This document shows positions 25,214 through 33,659 of a DNA stretch of 64,000 nt, piece after piece. Where the stretch lies: assembly GCF_000147715.2 (NCBI RefSeq), contig NC_017934.1, positions 2,170,001 through 2,234,000 on the forward strand, written 5' to 3'. Each line of letters begins with the position of its first letter. Within the stretch, counting starts at the first letter, position 1. A program made the position numbers and the translations under genes. Below the pieces are notes generated by a model, which searched no databases, had not been told where the DNA came from, and saw nothing but the letters and a program-made list of their open reading frames with translations. This DNA comes from Mesotoga prima MesG1.Ag.4.2. GTDB taxonomy: Bacteria; Thermotogota; Thermotogae; Petrotogales; Kosmotogaceae.

Positions 25214-25352
25214 ACATTTCCCTTCCAATCTGCCGGTCAGTGATAATAATACAACATAACAGTTTCTTTTGTGGGAAGGGGTCTTCATGCATTCGTGGTT
25301 CGATGACATGTGATATCTTTGATTATGTGGTGAAACCGGGTGGTGAATTTCT

Positions 25353-25937
25353 TTGAAACTCTGGTTGCCTTTTCTTATAGTTCTTACAGGATTTCTAGCG
25401 GTCTCATACATCTGGGGATTCAACTTCTTCAGGAGTCCAGATCAAGTCTTCCTGCAATATGAGAGGGCAATGATCGACTATGCAAATCAAATTCGTCTTC
25501 AGCAAGATTCCGGCCTTGAAGCCGGATTAAGTGAAGATGAAATTGTGTCGCTGAGAAAGGTAGCCATTGTCGAGCTTGAAGGAGACATGAGGAATCTGAT
25601 ATTTGACTTCCCTAAATATTGGTCAATTATTGAGAAGTATTATCTACAGTATGCCCAAAGTTCAGGCATCTGGTTCACAGATGGATTGTCGGGATCGATA
25701 TATACTCAAGACGATCCAGAGTATGATACTTTTCTCGCTCTCTACGAATTGAAGGATGATCCTGAAAGTTACTGCCTGATATTTGTCCCTGAAGTTTCCG
25801 AAGAGAGTGTCTTCAGAGAGTTCAGAGGAGCGCGGATTTACTTCCTTCAGAAGACAATTTGGGGTTACAAGATTGAATGGAGCAGATCCCTGATCGATTT
25901 GATTCTGGATGTAGATTCCTCGTCTGTCTCGGTGTAA
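25353..25937 (+). CDS. Membrane-anchored or exported protein of unknown function (194 aa)
   Basis: TTG start (TTGAAACTCTGG) behind GGTGGTG. Residues 3-22 form a hydrophobic N-terminal anchor or signal, and the remainder is soluble and acidic. The body contains tyrosine-rich helical segments (WSIIEKYYLQYAQSSG) and a final beta-like part. No family recognised. The gene is divergent from the ABC-F gene and may share its 140-base intergenic promoter region. It ends about 130 bases before the next same-strand gene. Confidence 0.65.
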   Translation: MKLWLPFLIVLTGFLAVSYIWGFNFFRSPDQVFLQYERAMIDYANQIRLQQDSGLEAGLSEDEIVSLRKVAIVELEGDMRNLIFDFPKYWSIIEKYYLQYAQSSGIWFTDGLSGSIYTQDDPEYDTFLALYELKDDPESYCLIFVPEVSEESVFREFRGARIYFLQKTIWGYKIEWSRSLIDLILDVDSSSVSV

Positions 25938-26069
25938 TCTTTTGTTTTTTCACAGAAGGCCGACTCGCTTTTGGGTAAACGCTCCTCAGGATAAGCCAAC
26001 GTTCTCCAGACGAGGTTTTCTGGTATCCTTTTATCGAAGCTATTCATTCCCTTGTTGCCGGAGGATATG

Positions 26070-27359
26070 ATGTTCTTTAAGAAGATTAATGATAGAAGAA
26101 GAGAGAATAGGATTACTAAGATAGAAAGAAGGATTTCGAAATCTCGAGAAGAGGAAAAAGGTAGGTTGCTATATGAACTCTGGAATTTGAAGAGAGGAAA
26201 AGGAGATAATGAAGGCGCTATGAAGGCTGCACTAGAAAGGCTCGCATTTCTCAAAGATCCTGAGTCATTTGAAGACCTTATCTCAACCTTTGAGAAGATT
26301 GACGGGTCCTCGAAAAACTCTTTTGCCCGAGAAATCGAGAAGTTTGCCTGCGAATTTGATAGAGGCCTTTGGGAAGAATTCATATCAGTCTTCTTTGAGG
26401 ACCAACCTGAGGCTGCGATCAAATTTGCTTTAAGCTGCTACAGGATCTCTTCGAAAGCATTATTTGCCGAGATTGCTCTTAAGAAGCTTGAGAATGCTGT
26501 TTATAACGAAGAGCCCGATAGACTTGTGCGGCTACGAGAGATGTACATTTCAACAATTTCGGAAGTCGGAGAGATCTCTAGAGTAGAACAGCTTCGCCTT
26601 CTCGAGAGAGCCTTGGACTCTTCCAAATCGCTGATTCAAGACGAACAATTACTTTCCAACCTTGCGGTGAAGTATATTGATCTTATGCTTTCCGGCGAAG
26701 ATTTAGATGGAATCGCAAAGAAATTATCGGGTAGTTTTGACCGCTTTGTAGTTTATTTCAAAGGAAATGAAGTGACTCTTCTTGACAAACTAGATCTCAT
26801 TCTTCCGAAGATAGAAGAAGAAGAAATCAAAAGAGCTTTGATAGAAAAGCTTCGAATATTGGGACAGTCGATATCGGATAAAAGATATGATTCCGATTTT
26901 TCTGGTGAATCAGATTACCTTGAATTTCTTAAGAAAAGCATTGCTAACTACGAGTTTAAAGCAAGGAAAAGAGATTCGGGCGAGGAGATTCTAAGAAAAC
27001 TCGCCAGTGATTACGAGAGAATTATTGACATTCTTGAGTCTCCTGAGGAGAAACTGTTATACATTAGGAAGCTGGGAGCCTTGCTTCGGGATCGTCTTGA
27101 AGAACCCTACAAAGCACTTGAAGTCTTCGAAGAGGGGTTGCGATTGAAGGCTGATGACATATCTCTGTGGCTTGTCAAAGGAATGACCCTGGAGAAAATA
27201 GCACGTAATGAAAGTGATCCAGTTAAGGCTTCGATATGTTGGAAAAGGACTTACAATCATTATCATGCGATTGCGGAGACTTTTGAGGAGCAGGAAGTAA
27301 AGCTTACGGCGATCGAGAAGTGTGCAACGATTCAGGCAGAGAGGTTGACCGGAGTTTAG
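26070..27359 (+). CDS. Large helical repeat (TPR-like) cytoplasmic protein of unknown function
   Basis: The 429-aa product is almost entirely helical and rich in E, K, R and L. It has helix pairs resembling TPR or SEL-like repeats (for example YKALEVFEEGLRLKADDISL near residue 355). No signal peptide or membrane segment is visible. The ATG at 26070 is selected because CGGAGG ends 5 bases upstream; two TTG codons further up have no signal. Such proteins usually scaffold complexes. The stop is followed closely by a decayed SDR gene that probably was in the same operon. Confidence 0.65.
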   Translation: MFFKKINDRRRENRITKIERRISKSREEEKGRLLYELWNLKRGKGDNEGAMKAALERLAFLKDPESFEDLISTFEKIDGSSKNSFAREIEKFACEFDRGLWEEFISVFFEDQPEAAIKFALSCYRISSKALFAEIALKKLENAVYNEEPDRLVRLREMYISTISEVGEISRVEQLRLLERALDSSKSLIQDEQLLSNLAVKYIDLMLSGEDLDGIAKKLSGSFDRFVVYFKGNEVTLLDKLDLILPKIEEEEIKRALIEKLRILGQSISDKRYDSDFSGESDYLEFLKKSIANYEFKARKRDSGEEILRKLASDYERIIDILESPEEKLLYIRKLGALLRDRLEEPYKALEVFEEGLRLKADDISLWLVKGMTLEKIARNESDPVKASICWKRTYNHYHAIAETFEEQEVKLTAIEKCATIQAERLTGV

Positions 27360-27401
27360 CTTTGTTGAGATGGTTCTTTTGGGATCCTTTGGGGGTGCGT
27401 T

Positions 27402-28159
27402 TTGAGATTCTTGAACAAAACCGTACTTGTTACTGGTGGAGCCAAAGGAATCGGGAAAGCCATATTCATTGGTTTCGCGAGATGTGGTGCATTTGTGTTG
27501 ATTATGGATATCATGTGGAAGCTGGGAATCGCTTGGTGAGCCAGATGATTTCCGACGGAGGCCGAGTGACGTTTACTTATGGAGATGTTTCTTCTGAAGA
27601 TGATTTAATGAGAGTTGTTACTGGTACGGTGGGACTATTCGGATCGATAGACGTTCTCATAAACAATGTGGGGATAGGATGGACCGGAACACTTCTAGAG
27701 AGGTCAACAGATGATTGGAGGAAAGTAACCGAGGTCAATCTCACCGGCCCTTATTTGATGGCGAAATACTGCTCTCCTTATTTAGCCACTTCGAAAGGCT
27801 CAAGCATAATAAACATAGTTTCGACTCGGGCTTTGATGTCGGTAAGCAGTTCGGAACCATGCTCTACTTCGAAAGGTGGTCTGCTGGCTCACACACATTT
27901 ACTTGCCATTATTCTTGGGCTAAAAGTCAGAGTCAATGCGATATGCTCGGGATAGATCGACATAACTGAAAGCCAGCCCAGTAAGCCATCCGAACGAAGC
28001 GATGTTGCACATAATCAACACCCGGCCGGGCGAGTTGGTAGACCGGAAGACGTTGCAGATGCCTGTTTTTTTCTTAGCGGTGATGAAGCCTCTTTTATCA
28101 CAGGTGCAAATCTAGTTGTTGACGGTGAAATGACACGCAAGATGATTTATCTAGAATAG
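27402..28159 (+). pseudogene. Decayed short-chain dehydrogenase/reductase (SDR)
   Basis: TTG at 27402 opens with the SDR cofactor motif LVTGGAKGIGKAIF. A frameshift near 27510 interrupts it, after which homology continues in another frame (DGGRVTFTYGDVSSEDDLM, INNVGIGWTG, INIVSTRAL). A TAG at 27953-27955 (VNAICSG*) stands where many SDRs have Trp or another residue. The C-terminal GRVGRPEDVADACFFLSGD and FITGANLVVDGE follow in the same frame to a TAG at 28157-28159. The catalytic Tyr of Y-x-x-x-K has been replaced by Cys (PCSTSKGG). Total length (about 252 codons) is normal, so erosion is by point lesions. Confidence 0.87.
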
Positions 28160-28171
28160 GAGTGATCAGAG

Positions 28172-29869
28172 TTGAGTCAAAGGCTGGATGGAAAAAAGGT
28201 TAAATCTCTTATAGAAATGCTTTCGGGATATCACAGAATGCGGGGAAGTCGTGACTATAAGGAATCTATGAACTCGATAACGGACTATCTTATCCGTTCC
28301 GGTCTTCCGGAAAATAGATTCCGGGTATTGAAGTATCCAGCCGATGGGGTCACAAAGACGGGAAACATCGTCTCTACACTTGCATGGGAACCAGTGTATG
28401 GGGAGCTGTGGCTTGAGAATCCAGAGAGGGTTTTCGTCACTTCAACAAAAGTCACAAAAGTCTCCCTGGTTTCCGGTAGTGGAAGCAGCAAAGGCTGGGA
28501 ATCGTTACCTCTAGTTGTATATGACGGTAAAGGAGATTACTCCGGAAAAGCAGTTCTTGCTAGTGAAGATCCTGTCAAGGTTTTTCAGCATGCGGTAGTT
28601 GAGGGCGGGGCGAGGTGTCTAATTCTGTGCCATATGAGAAAGGTCTTTGAGGAAATTGGTCGCAGTCTCAATGATTTACCTCAAATGACAAACTTCTTGA
28701 CGATCCCCCACGACAGAGATTCGGCCGATAGAAACGCTGTTGCTTTTTCGGTTACAAAAGAGAAGTACGATCTTCTCTTCAATTACTCGAAAAAAGGAAG
28801 TGCGATCGTTGGGTTCAGGGCTGAAACAAATATGTCGAAAGGTAGTTTTGATGTTCTGCAAATAGACGCGACTGGTTTCAATGATGGCCCTCAGGTTCTC
28901 ATAACTGCGCATTTGTGTCATCCTTCGCCTGGGGCCGATGATAACGGGAGTGGAGCCGCTCTCGCCGTTGAGATAGCAAGGGTGTTGAATGATGAGAACT
29001 TCCCATATTCCGTGAAAATTGCACTTGTTCCCGAATATTTGGGAAGCGTACCTTATGCTCTCCAACTCAAGAGCGAGAATAACCTTCCGATATATACTAT
29101 AAACCTTGATATGGTTGGTGCAGATCAGAACAAAACGGGTTCTACATTTATTCTTTCAAAGGTCCCACCTTATTTGCCACAGAGGTGGGGAAATATCCTG
29201 GAATTCTATATCAAGACTCTTATGCCTTCAAATGCCGGTTATCCTCTGAAGAGATTTGGAGAGATTCCCTTCATGGCCGGTTCAGATCACTGTGTCTTCA
29301 CAACTCTTGGAATTCCCTCTCCGTTCATGGGCCATCTTCCAGATAGATACTACCACTCGGATTTAGACACACCCCAGATGATGGATGAAAAAGAACTGGA
29401 GTGGGTAGGTCTGTCGGCTCTCAATACTTTGGATCAGCTAGTCAAGCCCGATCAGGACTTGCTCATAAGTGTCAGAAGCAAGATGATAGGAGAGCTATTC
29501 GGTATACTAAACAGAATTTCAGGGAGAGAAGGAAGCGATGATGTTTTCGATCTTCTGATTTCTAATTACGAGGGAGAAGTACTCAGAAAGGTTTTCAATA
29601 ATTCTGGGAATCTTCCTTCACTAAGCCCACTGGAGCCAACCTTCGATAGCTCTTTAGGTCTGGAATGGATCAGGACATTCCCTCAGGAACTTAAAGACGA
29701 GCTCGAAATTGATTTCGCAAGTATCGCCGATTTCGTGGTGGGAGGTGCGGCTGTTGTTGGAGGTAGGGAAGCCGTAGAACTATTGGCAAGTATTCACTAC
29801 GGAGTCGAGATCGGGAAGGTTAGGGTACTTACCGGCTGGATGATCGAGAAAGGTTTGCTGAGATCATGA
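28172..29869 (+). CDS. M28-family metallopeptidase (DUF4910-type aminopeptidase with PA-like insert)
   Basis: The 565-aa protein has an N-terminal region with a PA-like insert (about residues 105-200) and an M28 catalytic core. Core motifs are AHLCHPSPGADDNGSGAALAVEIA (His and bridging Asp), LVPEYLGS (general-base Glu), NLDMVGADQ (Asp) and FMAGSDHCVF...YYHSDLDTPQ (His ligand). The last 60 residues form a helical, winged-helix-like tail. No signal peptide is seen, so it probably removes N-terminal residues from peptides in the cytoplasm. TTG 28172 follows AGGAGTG. The last codon overlaps the ATG of the next gene (ATGA), so both are coupled. Confidence 0.82.
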   Translation: MSQRLDGKKVKSLIEMLSGYHRMRGSRDYKESMNSITDYLIRSGLPENRFRVLKYPADGVTKTGNIVSTLAWEPVYGELWLENPERVFVTSTKVTKVSLVSGSGSSKGWESLPLVVYDGKGDYSGKAVLASEDPVKVFQHAVVEGGARCLILCHMRKVFEEIGRSLNDLPQMTNFLTIPHDRDSADRNAVAFSVTKEKYDLLFNYSKKGSAIVGFRAETNMSKGSFDVLQIDATGFNDGPQVLITAHLCHPSPGADDNGSGAALAVEIARVLNDENFPYSVKIALVPEYLGSVPYALQLKSENNLPIYTINLDMVGADQNKTGSTFILSKVPPYLPQRWGNILEFYIKTLMPSNAGYPLKRFGEIPFMAGSDHCVFTTLGIPSPFMGHLPDRYYHSDLDTPQMMDEKELEWVGLSALNTLDQLVKPDQDLLISVRSKMIGELFGILNRISGREGSDDVFDLLISNYEGEVLRKVFNNSGNLPSLSPLEPTFDSSLGLEWIRTFPQELKDELEIDFASIADFVVGGAAVVGGREAVELLASIHYGVEIGKVRVLTGWMIEKGLLRS

Positions 29870-30558
29870 ACATCAGGGGATTTTGTTTAATTATCTTTCT
29901 TATCTTAACAGCGTCCTGTTTTGCAAATTTGGAGATGAAGGTAGATAGTGGTGTATCAATGCCGTGGAGTGGGTTCCTTGAAGTCAGTGATTCTGAGAGA
30001 ACCCAGCTCCTGATGAAAAACGACTTCCGCGCTTATTTCTTACCAACTGTGGGGTATGAGATCAGCGGTGAACATCTGATAGAGTTGAGTTTTTTTCACT
30101 TCACCGTTAAAAGTACATTCGAGGCGACGGACACTGAACCTTTGGCTTCATACGAATCAATGTTTAAGCAGGATGTACTTTCGCTCACTTATATGTATAT
30201 ACTTCCTGAGCTTGATCGCTTCTCTCTTCAACTGGGTGTTCAAGGTAGGTTGTGGTTCAAACAACTGACGCTCATTGGCTCGAAAACATTTGACCGCAAG
30301 GTTTCTGATTTGTCCTTTGGCCCTGCTGCAGATTTGAGGCTGCAGATGAACGATAAGGTCTTCATTGGATTAGATGTCTCTACTGGACTGGGAAAAGGGA
30401 ACGGATTCATAGATATGTTCGCTGGACTTCACTTTGAAGGGCCATTCTACTATGTTAGAGCGGGCACAAGATATTGGTCCGTAACGAACTCCTTTGATAA
30501 CGATCGCTTCTTCCTGTCTTTTGTGAATCTGGGAGTGCAGTTCTGCGCAGTTTTCTAG
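29866..30558 (+). CDS. Outer-membrane beta-barrel-like protein
   Basis: The 230-aa product has a signal peptide (residues 1-20, ending SCFANLE) and then alternating amphipathic strands. Aromatic girdle residues are frequent (ELSFFHFTVKST, FYYVRAGTRYWS) and the C-terminal residue is Phe, as in autonomously folding outer-membrane barrels. About eight strands can be drawn. In a Thermotogota-like cell it would sit in the toga/outer membrane. It is translationally coupled to the M28 peptidase. The last stop overlaps the convergent xpt stop by 4 bases. Confidence 0.68.
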   Translation: MNIRGFCLIIFLILTASCFANLEMKVDSGVSMPWSGFLEVSDSERTQLLMKNDFRAYFLPTVGYEISGEHLIELSFFHFTVKSTFEATDTEPLASYESMFKQDVLSLTYMYILPELDRFSLQLGVQGRLWFKQLTLIGSKTFDRKVSDLSFGPAADLRLQMNDKVFIGLDVSTGLGKGNGFIDMFAGLHFEGPFYYVRAGTRYWSVTNSFDNDRFFLSFVNLGVQFCAVF

Positions 30559-31160
30559 ACTCCATTTTTCACAAATGAGAGCGGGTCGAGTGAAGAGATT
30601 CTTACAATCCCCAGGACAGGAACGCCAAACTTCGCCAGCAAAGTTCGACCTTCTTCGAAGGTTTTTTCAATGATTGCCGCAAAGCCGTGAAGCGATGCTC
30701 CCGTTTTCAATACAAGCCGGGCCAGGGCCTCTATGGTCTTACCGCTTGCCAGAAAGTCATCCACGATAATGACTCTGTCCTTCTCATCAATATAGTCCAG
30801 GGAAACGTTGAGTTCCACTATCCCTCCTTTTGTGTGCGAAGGAGCGGATTCACTCAGATACCTTTGCATTGTTATTGGTCTACTCTTACGAGCAAAAACG
30901 AGCTGTGCACCAAGGCTGCTAGCTGCCATCAATGCGGGAGCAATCCCAGAACTCTCTGCAGTCAAGACTTTTGTTACTCCATAAGTTCTGAAGTAGTCAG
31001 CGATTAGTTCACCAGCATTTTTCATTAGTTGTGGATCAATCTGATGGTTAAGAAAGGAATCTACTCGAAGAATGCCATTGCCCAGAACGGAGCCCTTGTT
31101 TCTTACAGCTTCCTCAAAGGAAGAAAATATCTCTTGCCTGGAAAGAACAACTTCGTCCAT
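30555..31160 (-). CDS. xpt: Xanthine phosphoribosyltransferase
   Basis: The 201-aa enzyme carries RVDSFLNHQIDP, VLTAESSGIAPALMA and the PRPP-binding signature VIIVDDFLASGKT, all typical of Xpt. It converts xanthine plus PRPP to XMP in purine salvage. ATG follows TTGGAGGTTAATCG. I looked for a purine riboswitch in the 280 bases upstream and found none of its conserved loop elements, so regulation differs from Bacillus xpt. The gene is convergent with the barrel-protein gene. Confidence 0.9.
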   Translation of the reverse strand: MDEVVLSRQEIFSSFEEAVRNKGSVLGNGILRVDSFLNHQIDPQLMKNAGELIADYFRTYGVTKVLTAESSGIAPALMAASSLGAQLVFARKSRPITMQRYLSESAPSHTKGGIVELNVSLDYIDEKDRVIIVDDFLASGKTIEALARLVLKTGASLHGFAAIIEKTFEEGRTLLAKFGVPVLGIVRISSLDPLSFVKNGV

Positions 31161-31460
31161 CGATTAACCTCCAAAAGGTATATGGTACAATGATCGACTA
31201 TTTCTGTATCCTTTTCTTGAAGGAGAAATTCCTTTTATGTAAGGTATGTTCTCAAAACAGATCGAAATTGCACAGGAATTCAAAATCAAGACGCTCGGAA
31301 TCACCTAGTGTGATTTTTTTCGAGAGATCTAGTTTACTCCCGGTGATACCAATCATTCAAAATGCCCCGATTCATCGCGATTAAATCTACCAAAAAGTCT
31401 TTTTTCATTTGATAGTGAAAATGTATAATTGAGCTACGTAACTAAAGCGGAAGGTTTCTT
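31161..31460. other. Intergenic region with a short plus-strand terminator-like hairpin
   Basis: Contains AATCAC/GTGATT with a 5-base loop and seven Ts at 31299-31320 (plus strand). No supported gene is upstream of it on that strand; the only open frame (from 31190) lacks a ribosome-binding site. The rest is AT-rich promoter-like DNA for xpt and for the decayed barrel gene. Confidence 0.4.
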
Positions 31461-31979
31461 ATGAAGCGGAAGATACTAGTAATATTATAACATTTCTCTT
31501 AATCTCTACGGCGTCTTTTGGAAGCTATTTCAACGCGAACAATATCGGCGGTTCGGTTGTTTATTTCCCTTTTCTTCTTGGAATATTCTCGGTGAATGGA
31601 TACTACAGACTGGGCTTTCAAGTCTTTGGCGCTTCCAAAAGCGGTAGTTTGAGTTTCACTCCTACCACGCTTTATACTGGGCCTTCGGCTCATATTCGGG
31701 TGCATTTGGTGAGGTTTCCGGACTAGAAGCAGGGCTTATGCACGATTGCTGACGGGAATCGAGAATCTTTCTTTTAACTTGTTTGGAAGAAGATTCATGT
31801 TTGCGCTCGGACTGAGAGGACAAGCTATGTACTCTTTCTTCGAAACAACCGATAATTTCAAAACAAGACTCTCTCCTGAGATCAGCTTCGTAAATGAAAC
31901 CAAAATGACGGACAGGTTCAACTTCTCCCTCTTTTTCTGGCCGCTTCCCGTCCTTTTGGGTTTCGACATGTATTTCTAA
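31461..31979 (+). pseudogene. Decayed outer-membrane-like protein
   Basis: ATG at 31461 begins MKRKILVIL and hits a stop at once. In the shifted frame a signal-like segment and barrel strands follow (ITFLLISTASFGSYFN, GYYRLGFQVFGAS). After a second shift, SGAFGEVSGLEAGLMH leads to LTGIENLSFNLFGRRFMF and an intact C terminus ending in Phe (GFDMYF) at 31979. At least two frameshifts are needed to join the parts, giving about 170 codons. The composition resembles the intact barrel gene at 29866 but is not a recent copy of it. Confidence 0.7.
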
Positions 31980-32003
31980 AAAAGAAGCCCAAGAATCGGG
32001 GCA
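31980..32003 (-). terminator. Terminator of the desulforedoxin gene
   Basis: Minus-strand GCCC/GGGC stem with a GATTCTT-containing loop, followed by TTCTTTTTT, directly after the stop codon. Confidence 0.6.
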
Positions 32004-32007
32004 TCTT

Positions 32008-32133
32008 TTATTTCTGCACAAGCTTCATTGGCTCTCCACAGCAGACCAGTTCTCCTCCACCAGCTTCTTTCACTTCAACTATGTTTCCACATATCTCACA
32101 TCTGTAGACTTCTCCAACGTTCTTTACCTTCAT
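32008..32133 (-). CDS. dfx: Desulforedoxin (41 aa rubredoxin-like iron protein)
   Basis: The 41-codon gene starts at ATG 32133, behind GGAGAGTGAG. It encodes [15 protein letters not shown] followed by ELVCCGEPM. The C-x2-C plus adjacent C-C pattern is diagnostic of desulforedoxin, which ligates one Fe with four cysteines as a homodimer. The same fold forms the N-terminal domain of desulfoferrodoxin/superoxide reductase. It would carry electrons in oxygen or superoxide defence of an anaerobe. No reductase gene is adjacent. The terminator immediately downstream shows it is a single-gene transcript. It is shorter than common annotation cut-offs. Confidence 0.9.
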   Translation of the reverse strand: MKVKNVGEVYRCEICGNIVEVKEAGGGELVCCGEPMKLVQK

Positions 32134-32206
32134 GATCTCACTCTCCTTTTTTTGATAGTAAACTTAGTTACTGTTTCCACAGTCAAATGGATTGGAGGTG
32201 CTGACA

Positions 32207-32641
32207 ATGGAAAGAGTCTTTTTCGCCGTTCTTTTCACTATATTCATTGTTGCCGCCGCAGGTACCCTTTACCAGGAACCACAGGTGATCTTCGCCAGTC
32301 ATCTTCAAGATGGGACGCTTGTTTATGGCGGTAGTGTGATGCTTAGCTGGGACGTCGTTGTCAGAAACAACTCTATCATATTGAGCAACTTGGACATATG
32401 GGTTTCAAACAGAGATTCAGGAGCCAGGGTCGGCCTAGAATCTTCCCCTCTCATCGAAATAGCCAGCTACAATCTTTATCTGGGAACATCTTCGACGCCA
32501 AAGCTTTATGCATCTACTGGATCGAATAGTTACTTCGTCGATAGACTTTCAAATGATACTGTTTATTACTGGCAAATAGTTGCCATTGACAAAAATGGAA
32601 ATAGATATTATGGACCGATTTGGTATTTTGAAACGAGATAA
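32207..32641 (+). CDS. Exported protein with a fibronectin type III-like domain
   Basis: The 144-aa product has a signal peptide (residues 1-18, ending VAAAG). Its beta-rich body ends in a typical FN3 end pattern (YNLYLGTSS ... VYYWQIVAIDKNGN ... GPIWYFET). ATG 32207 follows GGAGGTG at 6 bases; an ATG five codons upstream is poorly placed. It probably acts at the cell surface or periplasm as a small adhesion or carbohydrate-binding accessory. The stop codon abuts that of the convergent dehydrogenase. Confidence 0.68.
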   Translation: MERVFFAVLFTIFIVAAAGTLYQEPQVIFASHLQDGTLVYGGSVMLSWDVVVRNNSIILSNLDIWVSNRDSGARVGLESSPLIEIASYNLYLGTSSTPKLYASTGSNSYFVDRLSNDTVYYWQIVAIDKNGNRYYGPIWYFETR

Positions 32642-33595
32642 TCAGACCACAGCATTGGGAGGTTCCTTTCCTTCTAGAACTGCGGCCACGTTGCGCCCCA
32701 CCATAATTGCCATTTCTGTCCTTGCTTCTCTTGTTGCAGACCCTACGTGTGGAAGAAGGACCACGTTATCCATATCTATCAAAGACTGTGGTACAGTTGG
32801 TTCTTCTTCATAGACATCAAGACCGGCGGCAGCTAATCTACCATTCTTAAGAGTCTTTATCAGTGCTGCTTCATCGATAATGGATCCCCTGGCAGTGTTC
32901 ACCAGAATCGCACCAGGTTTCATCATAGAAAGTCGCTTCTCATTAAGCAAATGGTGTGTCTCTCTTGTAAGGGGGACGTGAATAGACACAAAATCAGATT
33001 CTTTAAGCAGTTCCTCGAGGCTCCTATAATTCACGCCAAGTCTCTCTTCTTCTTCAGTTAGAAGAGGTTTCCTGTTGTGATAAATTACTTTCATCCCGAA
33101 AGCTTGAGCTCTTTTTGCAACGGCCCTCCCTATTCTTCCGAGGCCGATAATGCCCAAATTCTTTTCTTTGAGAGAGGGACCTGTTAACAGGTCTGGCTTC
33201 CATCCAGCAAACCTATGCTCTCTAACGAATCTGTCGCCCTCAACGATTCTTCTGCTTGTAGCGAGAATCAAAGCTAACGTTAAGTCTGCCGTGGCGTCTG
33301 TTAGAACATCGGGAGTATTGGTAACTCTTACACCTCTTTTTCTGGCTTCTTCAACGTCGATGTTGTTATAGCCGACCGCGTAATTTGCAATCACCTTTAA
33401 TTTCGGAAGTGATTTGATAAGCTCTGCATCAATCTTATCCGATAGCAGTGTTACCAGTGCTACCGCATCCTTGGCTTTCTGAATAATCTCTTCTTTTGAG
33501 AGGAACCTATCCTCAGTGTTGATCATGATGTCGTATCCTTTCAGAAGAAGCAAACCTTCGTCGGGAATCTTATAAGTGAAGAAGATCTTGTCCAT
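32642..33595 (-). CDS. D-isomer-specific 2-hydroxyacid dehydrogenase (glyoxylate/hydroxypyruvate reductase type)
   Basis: The 317-aa protein has the NAD(P)-binding loop GLGRIGRAVAKRA (about residue 150). The catalytic Arg is in NTARGSIIDE, followed by the Glu in DVYEEEP and the His in LPHVGSAT. HNRK after the second Rossmann strand, with a basic residue, suggests possible NADPH use. It would reduce glyoxylate, hydroxypyruvate or a similar 2-oxoacid. ATG follows AGGAGGTG. It is 64 bases downstream of clpC on the same strand and may be read from the same transcript. Confidence 0.88.
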   Translation of the reverse strand: MDKIFFTYKIPDEGLLLLKGYDIMINTEDRFLSKEEIIQKAKDAVALVTLLSDKIDAELIKSLPKLKVIANYAVGYNNIDVEEARKRGVRVTNTPDVLTDATADLTLALILATSRRIVEGDRFVREHRFAGWKPDLLTGPSLKEKNLGIIGLGRIGRAVAKRAQAFGMKVIYHNRKPLLTEEEERLGVNYRSLEELLKESDFVSIHVPLTRETHHLLNEKRLSMMKPGAILVNTARGSIIDEAALIKTLKNGRLAAAGLDVYEEEPTVPQSLIDMDNVVLLPHVGSATREARTEMAIMVGRNVAAVLEGKEPPNAVV

Positions 33596-33659
33596 TAAGC
33601 ACCTCCTAGAAAAATGATATCATTACTTCTGTATCATTAGGCCAAGAAACGGTACTCTA

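Noticed and set aside
31190-31384. Plus-strand open frame of 64 codons upstream of the barrel pseudogene
   Set aside because: It reads through a terminator-like hairpin, has no Shine-Dalgarno, and its composition is random.
31161-31440. Possible purine riboswitch upstream of xpt
   Set aside because: The conserved loop and junction sequences of the purine aptamer are absent in the 280 bases upstream of the gene.
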